A stretch of 64,000 bases of DNA from Steromphala cineraria. Lineage: Eukaryota > Mollusca > Gastropoda > Trochida > Trochidae. A program made the position numbers and the translations under genes. The notes beneath the pieces were generated by a model. The model was given only the letters and a program-made list of their open reading frames with translations. It had not been told where the DNA came from and made no database searches. The DNA is taken from the NCBI GenBank assembly GCA_916613615.1, contig OU744725.1:61078575-61142574 (forward strand), written 5' to 3'. Positions 48,801-60,430 of the stretch are shown here, piece after piece (position 1 is the first letter of the stretch; the number at the start of each line of letters is the position of its first letter).

Positions 48801-51800
48801 TCATATCTTTAATTGAGATTAGAGACTCATAACTTTGATATACGACAACATAATCTGCAAACATATACCAAAAAACGAGCATTTTATAATACACCTTCAA
48901 TTTTCATTAGGATTCCATTACCAGCTTTAGTAAAACTCAATGAATTTCTTCTTTCAAAGCTGGCGTGGTGTTAATAAGCGAACTGGCTTTATTCGGCTTG
49001 TGACATCTGCAGGATATAACCAATTCACGGTATAGACTCATTATCTTCAACCATACAGATCGTGGAGGTATGAAATAAATGGTATCAATTTAACAGATGA
49101 TGAATTTTGTGAAAAAATAAAGTTAATTACTTCTTTTGTGAAATAAATTTAAAATCCTTTGGTTTTGTTGACATCCGTACACATGAACATCACAAAATGA
49201 CCCAGTTTAATTTAGATATGTATATTTAATTATTTTTTACATAAATAAACATAAATACTTCAAAATTTTTAATACACCTATTTTACTTTACCAATGAGGG
49301 TTATAAGCATTATTTCTTATTAAATTGGACACGCCTACAATATTGGATATAATTGATTTTAAATCTTTTCAATTGTGCCCAAAAATAATACATATAGAAA
49401 AACGCAGTAACATTCCTTTAGAGATTGGATATATACAAAGGTGCATTGGGCTTGAGGATAAGGCTTCTGTTTTATACTTGCGTGATTCGAATCTAGATAA
49501 GAGCAAGTGAAATCACCCCTCCGTACATGTGTAGGTTTAATGCTGCACAGAACTGCACCCATGCTCGAAACGTCGCCAGTATTTTTATTTTTATTGCAAA
49601 AGCGCAGTACACCCAGTCAGGTCTGATGTTGATTTCAGACAGGTGCTTGGAGCTGACGGCCTGTCACTCGAGTGAAATAGACACCAGAACCTTGGAAATG
49701 TTGAATTGAAATTGTTTATTGTTTGGGTAATCGCATTTAGCAGTCTTTATTTGTATTGAAATTGAGATCTTCCAATATGTCATCTGCCAATCCTAACATT
49801 TAGACATACATATCCTCCAAAATTGTTTTATAATATTCTGAAAGTTGATTTGATTTTCAAAATTTACACAAAGCAGAACTTCTGCCAGGTGTGTTTTGTT
49901 TTTTTTAATATCAAGATAATTTTTATCTTACAAATTAGAAATAAATTATTTAAAAGAAATAATGTTTAAAAGTACGACACTTATTATAAACAACATTCAT
50001 TTTCAAACCATACGCAAAATGCTTAACCTTTTTTCTTTTTATCGGATTTATAAATGAAATTATGTGATTGATGATAAGTATATATGCGGTAAGCATTTAC
50101 CTTTATCATCAATAGATCACTCATATGCTTTATCATTTCTAAATATGTAATTTATCTGAAAAAGTGTCCCCAACTAGATTTGAATATTTTTCAGATTTGA
50201 ATATTTTCATACATTTTAACACTAAACACGTGTATATATTATTTATCTCATTATCATATCGGTTAGTTATAGTGCAAAACTAGATATATAAGTGTCCTTA
50301 TTCAAAGGTGCCAAATGTCGAAAACCTAAAAATACCATACTAACTGACAACCAATAATGTTTTGCTTTACTTTTGAGTTAACATCAGCATTAACACACTT
50401 TACAGGTAAATAACCACTTCATAGTGACTTGTTACACACTTAGAGAAGACATTTTCCTTCCTACCGAAACTGACCAATTCGTCGTATGTCTGACTATAAT
50501 CGTTTCTCACTCACTCCCGCCCCGAAGAAATCACACATGTTCAAATTATATAATGTCAATACGGCTGGAAGTGAGCTAATATGCCACATTTATCAGGCAA
50601 AAAGTTCCTCCAGATTGATTTGAGGCCGTGGTGAGGAGACGTTCCGCTTCGTCGCCTTCAGTAAGAAAAGGTCGGCTGGATAGTCAGCCCTCGACACACC
50701 TCAGTGACTCCGAGACTAAACACAAACCTGCAATATCGCCACTTTACAGGCCATAATGAAACGACCATAAACATTCAACTAAGTGTGAAAAACAAACATA
50801 CAGCCGCTTAGAAGATTCCCCGGCCAATTAAAATCCCTCGACTGAGCAACTAGTTTCATTTAAAGGAATAATTGAAAGCCAATCAGCAGTTTAGTTAAAT
50901 TTCATGGAAGAAATGCCTACCACGGTGTAACGAACAAGGACTCCCCGGCAATCTCATAAAGCTCTTGCTTTAATTTTCGGTCAAATTGGATTTATGATAA
51001 CCCCTCTTGAGCTTTGAATTTTTAAAATTCGAGTCATATTTCCAATCGGTTTAATTGATTAGAAAATTGAAAGTAAACTTGACAGTGTGAGGTTATCCGT
51101 GCCTATTGTGTTGTCAATTGCACTCATAAAAATCACATCAAATCCTACATGCAAACATACAGTTTATTATGTATGGTAAACTAGGATATGTAAATTTCTA
51201 TCAGTTACCTATTGAAATATTTCATAGATTTTTTACTTTATGACAAAAGGCCCCAGGTTTTAGTCTCAACCTAAATCATGTTACAGAGTTCAAACCAGGA
51301 CAAGTTGTAATTTTATTGCCCGGAGTGAAACCCAGCTGACGACTTTATAGAGAAAAGGTCTTATAACCTTTGTTAGCCACAAGGAAAGGTAGTGAAATTT
51401 AAGTTTTGTATTACGCAAACCATCAAGATGTACTTTTGATATTTACACTTTTTTAAATTGTAACTTATTAAATTAAACAAATTGTTATTAAAATATTATG
51501 AAAATATCAAACCTTGAGAAATAAACGAATTACATTATTCATAGCTGTATTGAATGAATTTAAGAAAACAAAATATTTACAAATATTCAAATACAAAAAA
51601 TAATAAAAAGTAATATATAAAAAAGGGTAATATATTACATATGGTCATACCAAAACCAAATTTCTAGCATTACCTATAAGTGAATTAAAAATCAAAACAT
51701 ATGTCTTGAATGTCAACAGTTCTAAATCTTTGTTTTCAAAGTTGTTTTTTCTTAAACGGTTGGTTAATTCAAGACAAGAAAAAGAGACAATTTTCTCAAG

Positions 51801-53402
51801 CTCTTCCAGGCTTGGATGCGTTATTAAATTTGTGGCGTTAATCAAATAAGAAGCAACAAAGCTACCGAGAGAGTGTTAGCCTTCGAATGGCGCTATCGGG
51901 GGCGTCACAAGCGGAATATAGCTGTTAATTTAACACATTTCTTGGAAATATAAATATTTTATCAGCTGAGATAGTTTACGGAGTAGCCACATAAACAATC
52001 GCATGTAGATACAACCAGTATGAATATCTCTTACAATCATGTGTTGAAAATGTAATTAGGTTTTGTTCTTCTAAACAAATATTTTAATGAAAAGAATATA
52101 TTTTTGTTTATATTACTCGAATTTTGAAACAGATGTTGCTTTTTGCCAGGCTGATATGTCATATAAATAATAATAAATTCAACACAAAATTCGTATACCT
52201 ATTTTGGGTTGACAAGAACATATAAATAAAACTTATTTCAAACTGACAGAAATGTGTAGTGTCGCAGTGTATTTAAAACTTGCCAGATCGATTGTCGATT
52301 TCAAATTCATTGCACATTTCAAACTTTCTCTCTACAGTTCACCGTGCCTTCCGTTTCAGTTTAATTGTACATTTGCAATTGACAAATGGGACCAAATTGA
52401 AGAACAACAAGAGTTAGACTCATTACAATCTTTATTATGGATGGTTCATCAAGACAGAGACAGTTTAATGGAGCGGCTCGGCGCTCGACGGTAACATTCA
52501 ACTTCCGAATTATTTTTACAATATAATAACAACCACTATTCAGTGGCGGAGGCGTTTTCTGAGCTTGTTAATTTCATGGTTTAAAGAAATGTACATTGGA
52601 AGCTCGCTGTTAAAAAGTAATGAGCAGAATTTGAGAAAAAAATCAACAAGAAATAAATTATGATTTTTGTCTTCATTTTAGAAGACTAACTAACCATGAC
52701 AATACAGTTAGTTTAATGTCAAGTCGGTCGAAATGAATTCGAAATCAATTTCTCTGTGTACATATACACATAATTGTTTAAATAGTATATTTTCATGTAT
52801 ACATAAATTACAACGAATCAAGGAAATAATTAATTTGAAATGAGTAATAATCTCGGCACACTCGTAATTAATATTTGAAATTAACAAATTTGTATAAGGC
52901 TATTTCAAGAACAGCGTTTGACCACGAGTCACAATGACAGCACAGAGAGCGTACACGAGATGCTCTAGACCTCAGCTTATAAATATTAGTACGTTTCTAC
53001 AACTATTTCTCAATTCTGAGCGTAGCTCTATCGTATGTACAAAATCTCGGCATGTGACAATAAAAACTTATGGCACTTTCACATCAAAACTGGGTAAAAT
53101 CACAAAGTACCGTTGCAAAATTATGCTGTATGTTTTATGTCGTTTAGTTTGACAACAATTGAAAGTGTCTTATGTCGGCAAGAGATAAAGCACGGGTAAT
53201 ACATACCGAGGACCTTCCCACCTCTGGACATATCTAAGCGTCTGTGAATGACGTTATACGTCAGACAATATTTACCGCAGTCCGATGAAATGTGCACATT
53301 GATGTCCATTTCTGATGCTGCAGTTCCACGTATAATCTCGGGATAAACAGTCACTGTCACTTGCCGGGAGGGTATGACATGTCTTTGTTTTGATTATACA
53401 AG
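45821..53402. other. No recognisable gene; AT-rich gene desert 3' of POU3 with GC-balanced islands
   Basis: Islands of balanced composition stand out at about 46980-47210, 47470-47900, 48955-49090, 49500-49700, 50450-51120 and 51840-51910. They are separated by AT-rich DNA. An 80-codon plus-strand frame at 52252-52494 ends in a plausible-looking segment (DSLQSLLWMVHQDRDSLMER) but has no known domain. The islands are candidate enhancers of the neighbouring POU3 gene, by position only. Confidence 0.5.
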
Positions 53403-53408
53403 TTTATT
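53403..53408 (-). terminator. Candidate polyadenylation signal of the POU3 gene
   Basis: The minus strand reads AATAAA here, about 170 bases after the stop codon. It is the first perfect hexamer I see downstream of the CDS. No clear GU-rich downstream element follows, and POU3 mRNAs often have longer 3' UTRs, so a more distal site is also possible. Confidence 0.3.
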
Positions 53409-53578
53409 CCTCCCTCGTAGCGTCCTTTCTTCACTCACTCGCGGAATGAACAGCGCACATTGACAGTGTGACCCAGAGGGTCGGTTTCACTCCTGAAATA
53501 TACATGGTAATACTATCCCAAAGTTGCGCCTGAGAATGACAGTTCGACGGGTAGCGAGCCCCCCAGGCCCACGCCTAG
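53409..53578 (-). other. Probable POU3 3' UTR
   Basis: Region between the POU3 stop codon and the first AATAAA. GC-balanced, no repeat and no ORF of note. Assigned as 3' UTR only by position. Confidence 0.35.
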
Positions 53579-54859
53579 TCAGTGGAGAGGGGGCGAGTGG
53601 GTGAGGCCTCGAGTTTGTTGGGGTGGGGAGTGTTGATATTGGTGGGACAGGGACTGGGAGAGTAACGAACTATGGCTTAGTCCATGGGGGGACATGTTGG
53701 ACATGATGGGTGACCCACCCCCATTGTGAGACAGAGGGCTACCCCCAGGATGATGCAGGGGGGACCCATGACGCTCGTGCATCATGGGGGGACTCCCCTC
53801 GTCCGAGCACATCAACAGTTCACCATTAGGACCCAGAGGTCCGGGTGGAGTCATCCGTTTCTCCTTCTGACGCCGGTTGCAGAACCATACCCGAACCACT
53901 TCCTTCTCGAGTTGTAGCGAGTCGGCCAGTCCGGTTATCTCGGCCGCCGAGGGTTTGGGTTGTTTGAGAAAATGGTTCTCTAGAGCTCCCTTCACTGTCA
54001 CTTCTATACTCGTCCGCTTTTTCCTCTTGCGTCCCTGGGCAGCGATTTTGTCGATGCTTGTGGTGGAGCCGGTGGTTGAATCTGCCTCTTCTAACCACTT
54101 TTGCAACAACGGTTTGAGTTTACACATGTTCTTAAAACTAAGTTGGAGCGCCTCAAAGCGACAAATTGTAGTTTGACTAAAGACATTACCGTAGAGAGTC
54201 CCAAGGGCTAGCCCCACATCTGCCTGAGTGAAGCCCAACTTTATACGTCGTTGCTTGAACTGCTTGGCAAAGGCTTCCAAATCGTCCGAAGTGGGAGTGT
54301 CTTCATCGGACTGAGTTTGATGATCGAGTTCGTGGTCCTGATCGTGGAGATGGTCGTGCATGGGGTCGTGTAGGCTCCCGGGGTGCATCTGGTGGGGGGA
54401 GGGCATCCCCATCCCGTTCATACCCATGTAGGCCGGGTGCTGGAGCTGAGGGGAGCCGTTCTGGAGCTGGAGATGGGGGGAGGAGACGGGTGAGTGCCAG
54501 GAATGAGCCGGGTGCATCTGCTGTGGGGGACGGTGGTGTAACGTGCCCGTGTGTCCGTCTACCAACCCGTTCCCGTGAGAAGGCTTAATGTCCTGGGTGT
54601 GCATGCCCCCCATACTAGGGTGCCAGCCCTGGTCCAGTACCCACGGGTTGTGGTGGTGATTCAGGTGATGTCCATTCTGGTGCTGAGGAGGCATATACTT
54701 GATTTCCGTTAATTCTCTAGGAGAATACTGCGCCGATTGACTCACGGGAACTTGTCCTTGCATATCACGAATGTCCCTCATAGTGTGGCCTCCGACGTTT
54801 TGGTTTCCCAGAGAAGGGACACTTGTAGAAAGATAGAGTCCAGTACTTGTGGCAGCCAT
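53579..54859 (-). CDS. POU3F: POU class III homeobox transcription factor (Brn-1/2/4 / vvl type), single exon
   Basis: The 426-residue protein is a nuclear DNA-binding regulator. Class III POU factors act in neural and ectodermal patterning and bind octamer-like sites. The POU-specific domain is at about residues 185-260 and opens with [18 protein letters not shown] short linker (261-277) containing IDKIAAQG joins it to the homeodomain (278-337). The homeodomain has a basic N-terminal arm (KRKKRTS) and a recognition helix [11 protein letters not shown] with the POU-typical Cys50 (residue 327) and Asn51 (328). The N-terminal 184 residues are rich in His, Met, Pro and Gln (e.g. [10 protein letters not shown]) and the C-terminal tail is rich in Ser, Pro and His; both look like low-complexity transactivation regions. 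The frame is open upstream only to a GTG. The first in-frame ATG is at 54859, with A at -3 and G at +4, and it gives MAATS, the same N-terminus I recall for fly vvl. No intron interrupts the frame, as is usual in POU3 genes. Class III assignment is very secure; the exact orthologue name is a family-level label. Confidence 0.97.
   Translation of the reverse strand: MAATSTGLYLSTSVPSLGNQNVGGHTMRDIRDMQGQVPVSQSAQYSPRELTEIKYMPPQHQNGHHLNHHHNPWVLDQGWHPSMGGMHTQDIKPSHGNGLVDGHTGTLHHRPPQQMHPAHSWHSPVSSPHLQLQNGSPQLQHPAYMGMNGMGMPSPHQMHPGSLHDPMHDHLHDQDHELDHQTQSDEDTPTSDDLEAFAKQFKQRRIKLGFTQADVGLALGTLYGNVFSQTTICRFEALQLSFKNMCKLKPLLQKWLEEADSTTGSTTSIDKIAAQGRKRKKRTSIEVTVKGALENHFLKQPKPSAAEITGLADSLQLEKEVVRVWFCNRRQKEKRMTPPGPLGPNGELLMCSDEGSPPMMHERHGSPLHHPGGSPLSHNGGGSPIMSNMSPHGLSHSSLLSQSLSHQYQHSPPQQTRGLTHSPPLH
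53849..54028 (-). other. POU homeodomain coding segment
   Basis: Encodes residues 278-337 in standard 60-residue homeodomain length. Arg5, Trp48, Phe49, Cys50, Asn51 and Arg53 positions are intact, and the basic RKRKKR run just before and within the arm is a likely nuclear localisation signal. In the family this domain contacts the AAAT half of the octamer. Confidence 0.95.
54080..54307 (-). other. POU-specific domain coding segment
   Basis: Encodes residues about 185-260 of the POU3 protein. Readable family landmarks are [12 protein letters not shown], the turn [18 protein letters not shown] (helices 2-3, the DNA-contacting part), and [20 protein letters not shown] at the end. In known POU structures this domain contacts the ATGC half of the octamer. 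No insertion, frameshift or missing key residue is visible. Confidence 0.95.
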
Positions 54860-54879
54860 TGTCACTTGTTCTAGTTCTA

Positions 54880-54936
54880 CTACATAAGGCTGAGCGGAGC
54901 ACAACACCCCTGTCTGCCGCTTGCTCTGTTATTCAT
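54880..54936 (-). other. Upstream ORF in the POU3 5' leader (18 codons)
   Basis: An ATG at 54936 opens an 18-codon frame ending in TAG at 54880, out of frame with the main start at 54859 and ending 20 bases before it. A second, overlapping uORF (14 codons) runs from 54973 to 54929. If transcription starts upstream of these, they could damp POU3 translation. Whether they lie in the mRNA is not known. Confidence 0.35.
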
Positions 54937-55000
54937 GTACAGTGAACGGGGATAGTTTAGCGCCAGACATCATTTACGATGACGGATGTCCTTCATTTTC

Positions 55001-55344
55001 ATTGGATGATCCAGCGGCTTGACTGACAGGCATAACGGTCGAGTGAATTATCATGTTAATTTCATCTGGCAGCGGATTGGTCGCTGTGAACTGACAACAC
55101 GGGGAAACTGACAATACACGCGGTCGTGACGCACTGAAATGTACAGCGTTTATTCCCTGCCAGATTCCCACTCGTGTTTGTAGACATAGACTATGAAATA
55201 GACCAAAACTCAACGGTAGACGCACATTGAGAAAGATTTTTCCACACAGTGTTTCCTTTGATCGAACCTTATTCGCTGTTGTATGAAGCAAGTGGGCGGG
55301 GCTTGATGACCCACCGAGGCGTGCGCTTTGTAGTGTGGGCGGGG
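55001..55344 (-). promoter_or_regulatory. Candidate TATA-less promoter region of POU3
   Basis: Upstream of the POU3 start the flank is GC-balanced. It has CCAAT boxes (minus strand) at 55001-55005 and 55076-55080, and two GC-box matches GGGCGGGG at 55294-55301 and 55337-55344. A homeodomain-type ATTAATTAG lies just beyond, at about 55360-55368. I see no good TATA box. The motifs are seen directly; promoter function is inferred from position. Confidence 0.4.
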
Positions 55345-55368
55345 TTGTTTGGGGCGCCGATTAATTAG

Positions 55369-57571
55369 GTTTTGTCACTCAGAATTCGTGAGCATGCGGT
55401 ACTGAAACGATGCAAGTTAGCTCAATAGTAGTTGTCGCTTCTCTCGGTAAACAAAATAAATATTAGCAATTCTGTCTTGGTGTTGTGTGCGTATCGCGGA
55501 TTGCATTAGTTGAATGTGCGAATGGTTCTAAATGCATCTTACAAGACGAATGTGAGATTTCTTCTTACTGCTCGGCTAAGCGTGCAAAGGGAGAGAACTC
55601 GATGTTCTGTGATGCGTGGCAGAGATGGGAGCTCGCGGCAAGTATTGTACATTTTGTTTTGAGAGATACAGTTTCTTTTCGCTCGGTTAGACCCGCGGTC
55701 AGAGTATCACTAGAGCATCGCCACCCAGTCGTGATAAGTGATTTACCTGGTCGAAATAGACATGGGCATTCAGCTTGACCACTTGTCCGATAAGAATGGT
55801 CACTAAAGTCTTGTACTATCAATAACACGTGTGCTCAATCCTCGTTTTGTTGGTATAACCTTAAGCGCTACACCTTCTTTACGATTTGAGAATGAGAATG
55901 ATAAATAAAACCCATCTTAAGATGCGATGTATATCAAGTGGCTTTGTTATGGTAATAATGACATCTTCATAATTCGTATTTAATTGATGATTAATTCAAG
56001 ACAATGTCCTTGTGTCGTCCAATAAGTATCCTTGATTAAACCATGCGAATATTCTTTGTCAAACACAATTTGAAACGAAGCGTATATTTACAATTCATTT
56101 ATACCAAATCGGCATAATGGGTAAATGTATCGTTCATTTTGACAATTCGGTGTTTAATGACAACGAAATAAACCCAATAATCTAGATACTAGTTATATTT
56201 GCTTTACTCTTTCTCTTGCAATTCAAGCATGAAAACATTAAGCTTTGTTAAAAATACCCAAGAAAGCATTTCACAACTGTAGCGTTGGAGGGGGTTTACC
56301 CCTGGGATGGCTTTTATAACTTTCTAACATTTAATTCACAGATTGCAGTAGAAATCGTGCTCGAGTGGTTTCCTGTGTAAGTGTTTAGTGAATGGTATAG
56401 CTCCGTGGGTCTCTCACATCGACACTTGCCCATGGATTCCGCTTGAGCGCCTCCCAATACATTGGACATTTTGCATCTATTGTAACTTATGAGAAAATGT
56501 GCGAAAGAGCAAGATGCTGGTGTTGTTTGGTGAGATGGTGTTGGGATTTCTCACGAGAAGCAAATTTGTTACTGATATACGTGAAACTATACCCGGGTTG
56601 GTGAACAAGGCTGGGAAATGTTTTAAGAGAATACATTCGACGTCCGAGTTTGTGTTGGTTAAATGTTTGTATTCAAACTTGTCAAATAACCTCATATCAT
56701 TATTCAATACTCGGGGCGTATTATCTGTAGTATCGATTACAACATATGTATGTGTTACATATCTCATTTAAAAATTCGAATTGTCAAATTGTTCATGCAG
56801 ATAGAATTGAGGAATTCAATCTGAAATAAATTGGCATCATTATCAGTTACGGTAGACATTTCACATATACACGGTTCGTAATGGAAATTATCATGCTTCA
56901 ACTGATGATTGCATTATTCCTTATTCATAGACTGTGTAACAATTAATACTTCATTTTCACAAGGCGTAATTAGTAAGGCAACTGTTGAAGTTGAACATAA
57001 CGCATCAAACTACAAACATATTAAACAGGTGAATATATACCTTAATCGATTGTTTATTCTCACAAAATCATTAGGAGGTACGAGATAATAAGACATAAAA
57101 AATAAACAATTAAAACGAATATAAATGATTATTCAAGACAGGGGATACACTCACTAACTCCTTGGACCTTTTTCGCGTGAGCTGAAAAATGTTTGATAAC
57201 ATTTTTCGATAAACTGGCTATGTTTCGCGTACATGCCATTACAGTCTGTAGTAATTTCAACGATTATTTGCATAGGATAGTAAAGTTGGCATAATATGAA
57301 TAACTATGAATGAGATGAAATGAAAATTAAAAACTACACCCATTACGACTTTTGAATTTTGAAATTTTATTTTGAATAATCATAAACAAACGTTATCACA
57401 TTGCATAGTCTTTAATCGTATAGATACGAAAGCATTCACATTCTTTAACTTAGTTACCCAAGTTGGTTAATTTGTAAACAAATTTAATTCAACTTTGAGT
57501 GGAATAAGAAATGTTAACTTATTAAAAAAATATAATCGGTAAAATCAGGATTTGAAGAATGGGAGTTTTAA
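55369..57571. other. Upstream flank of POU3, no second gene recognised
   Basis: 55380-55850 is GC-balanced with frames open on both strands (55485-55778 plus, 55565-55828 minus), neither recognisable. 56280-56780 is a second balanced block, again with mirrored frames. The rest is AT-rich. An octamer ATTTGCAT lies at 57266-57273. Likely promoter-proximal regulatory DNA, inferred. Confidence 0.5.
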
Positions 57572-57773
57572 TGGTGGTAGTGGTAGTGGTAGTGGTAGTG
57601 GTAGTGGTAGTGGTAGTGGTAGTGGTAGTGGTAGTGGTAGTGGTAGTGGTAGTGGTAGTGGTAGTGGTAGTGGTAGTGGTAGTGATAGTGGTAGTGGTAG
57701 TGGTAGTGGTAGTGGTAGTGGTAGTGGTAGTGGTAGTGGTAGTGGTAGTGGTAGTGGTAGTGGTAGTGGTAGT
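57572..57773. repeat. GGTAGT hexanucleotide microsatellite, about 33 copies
   Basis: An almost perfect hexanucleotide array with one interruption (GTGATAG near 57683). Every reading frame is open, giving poly-(GS), poly-V, poly-T or poly-(HY) translations, all artefacts. The array starts about 2.7 kb upstream of the POU3 start codon. Confidence 0.98.
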
Positions 57774-57808
57774 AAAATGGCAATGACACAGTAGAGGCAA
57801 TGGCAGGG

Positions 57809-57846
57809 TAGTAGTGGTAGTAGTAGTAGTAGTTGTAGTAGTAGTT
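57809..57846. repeat. AGT trinucleotide microsatellite
   Basis: Short GTAGTAGTGGTAGTAGTAGT-type run just after the hexanucleotide array, probably of common origin with it. Confidence 0.85.
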
Positions 57847-58700
57847 TTTGTTTTTGTTAAAATTCAGTAAAATAACACTTGTTTATTGTTATTTATAACT
57901 TTTCTTTGTATAAATATCATTCTAACTCTTAAAACAACCCTGAATAATGATAGTCTTTTAGTATTACTTTCACGACATGGTGGCACGTGTTGAAGCGAGA
58001 TGGAGAGGTCACGTCAGCGTGTAATACCTATCTCAACGTGACTCTAATTTCATCAGCGAAATATGTTCATGGAACTGAGAATATCAGAACAGTTATTTTT
58101 CGATACATATGATAGTTGAAATAATGTAAGAATAAACGTTTATGTTAACATATTTACTCGTTGGTAACATGAATGAAATACATTAATTGCTATATCTCCG
58201 AAGATTCCTGTGATTTTAGATCAATCCTACGGTGCTGGTCAAACATATGTTTAAAACAAATTAACATAAAAAGTGGTACAAGATTATCAGAAAAGCATTA
58301 CGGTCAATTTGATGTGTCCTCTGCAACAAAATATATCAACTATCATTAGGGAGCATACCGTACACATAGACCTGAGAATATATAGTTATAAGTTTAAATA
58401 ACTAAGAATGTTTCTTTAGTAACCAGGGATATAAGTTATACAAATGGATTAATTCATTGAGAATAGCCAGGACTATAAAATATAACCTGAATTTTTAAAA
58501 GAAATTAAACGCCACAATGGGATTTGATTTATTCAAACGCATAAAACATGTGATGCATTTGATAATGTCATGACAACAATAACAAATATTTGTAGTACTT
58601 TGGAAGAATTTATGGTTGCTGTTGGTGTTGTTAATGTTTTTCTGAATACAGGCAGGAGTAAGAAATAAGATTTAGATCCTTTATTTTAATGTTTTTACAC
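57847..58700. other. No recognisable gene
   Basis: AT-rich unique DNA between two tandem arrays, with no coding frame or motif of note. Confidence 0.6.
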
Positions 58701-60430
58701 GTAATAACATTCCACTGAGGCTATCTGGTATAAGTTATACACCTAATAACATTTCACTGAGGCTATCTAATGGTACAAGTTATACACCTAATAACATTTC
58801 ACTGAGGCTATCTAATGGTATAAGTTATACACCTAATAACATTTCACTGAGGCTATCATATGGTATACGTTATACACCTATTATCATTTTCATGAGTCTG
58901 TCTTGTTGCAGAAATTATACATCTCACAACATTTCACTGAGACCATTAGTGGTATTCGTTATACATCTAAGAACGCTTCACTAAGACTATCTAATGATGT
59001 AAGTTTTACACCAAATAACATTCACTGAGGTTATCTAATGGTATAAGTTATACACCAAATAACATTCAGTGAGGCTATCTAATGGTATAAGTTATACACC
59101 AAATAACATTCACTGAGGCTATCTAATGGTATAAGTTATGCACCTAATAACATTCCACTCAGGCTATCTAATGGTATAAGTTATACACCAAATAACATTC
59201 ACTGAGGCTATCTAATGGTATAAGTTATACACCAAATAACATTCAATGAGGCTATCTAATGGTATAAGTTATACACCAAATAACATTCACTGAGGCTATC
59301 TAATGGTATAAGTTATACACCAAATAACATTCAATGAGGCTATCTAATGGTATAAGTTATACACCAAATAACATTCAATGAGGCTATCTAATTGTATAAG
59401 TTATACACCAAATAACATTCACTGAGGCTATCTAATGGTATAAGTTATACACCAAATAACATTCCACTGAGGCTATCTAATGGTATAAGTTATACACCAA
59501 ATAACATTCAATGAGGCTATCTAATGGTATAAGTTATACACCAAATAACATTCACTGAGGCTATCTAATGGTATAAGTTATACACCTAATAACATTCACT
59601 GAGGCTATCTAATGGTATAAGTTATACACCTAATAACGTTCCACTGAGGCTATCTAATGGTATAAGTTATACACCAAATAACATTCACTGAGGCTATCTA
59701 ATGGTATAAGTTATACACCTAATAACATTCACTGAGGCTATCTAATGGTATAAGTTATACACCTAATAACGTTCCACTGAGGCTATCTAATGGTATAAGT
59801 TATACACATAATAACATTTCACTGAGGCTATCTAATTGTATAAGTTATACACCTAATAACGTTCCACTGAGGCTATCTAATTGTATAAGTTATGCACATA
59901 ATAACATTTCACTGAGGCTATCTAATTGTATAAGTTATACACCTAATAACATTCAGTGAGGCTATCTAATTGTATAAGTTATGCACATAATAACATTTCA
60001 CTGAGGCTATCTAATTGTATAAGTTATACACCAAATAACATTTCACTGAGGCTATCTAATGGTATAAGTTATACAACAAGTCACATTTCACTGAGGCTAT
60101 CTAATGGTATAAGTTATACAACAAGTCACATTTCACTGAGGCTATCTAATGGTATAAGTTATACAACAAGTCACATTTCACTGAGGCTATCTAATGGTAT
60201 AAGTTATACAACAAGTCACATTTCACTGAGGCTATCTAATGGTATAAGTTATACACCAAATAACATTTCACTGAGGCTATCTAGGTGTATAAGTTATATA
60301 TCTATGATTAATTCAATGAGACTGCATTGTGATAAAGGTTATACATCTCACAACGTTTAAGTGGTATAAGCTTAACACCTTATTACATTTCACTGACAAT
60401 ATCCAGCAAATTAAGTTATACATCAAACAA
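58701..60430 (+). repeat. Large 44/45-bp minisatellite, about 39 copies
   Basis: Unit: ACTGAGGCTATCTAATGGTA, then TAAGTTATACACCAAATAAC, then ATTC. Most units are 44 bp (ATTCACTG). Units with ATTTCACTG or ATTCCACTG are 45 bp and dominate the right end, where four near-identical copies carry ACAACAAGTCACATTTC (about 60070-60245). Both edges (58860-59000 and 60290-60430) are decayed. The 134-codon plus frame at 59956-60360 reads through the 45-bp units (SLRLSNGISYT repeated) and is an artefact. Confidence 0.97.

Noticed and set aside
52252..52494. 80-codon plus-strand ORF convergent to POU3
   Set aside because: The C-terminal part looks protein-like, but there is no known domain and no clear splice structure. 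A protein search (e.g. HMMER/BLASTp) with hits in related species would revive it.
54860..54907. N-terminal extension of the POU3 frame by 16 codons
   Set aside because: The extended frame starts at GTG, not ATG. The first in-frame ATG at 54859 has a strong start context and gives the family-like MAATS N-terminus.
57522..57800. Poly-T, poly-V, poly-(GS) and poly-(HY) ORFs on both strands
   Set aside because: All are frames of the GGTAGT microsatellite.
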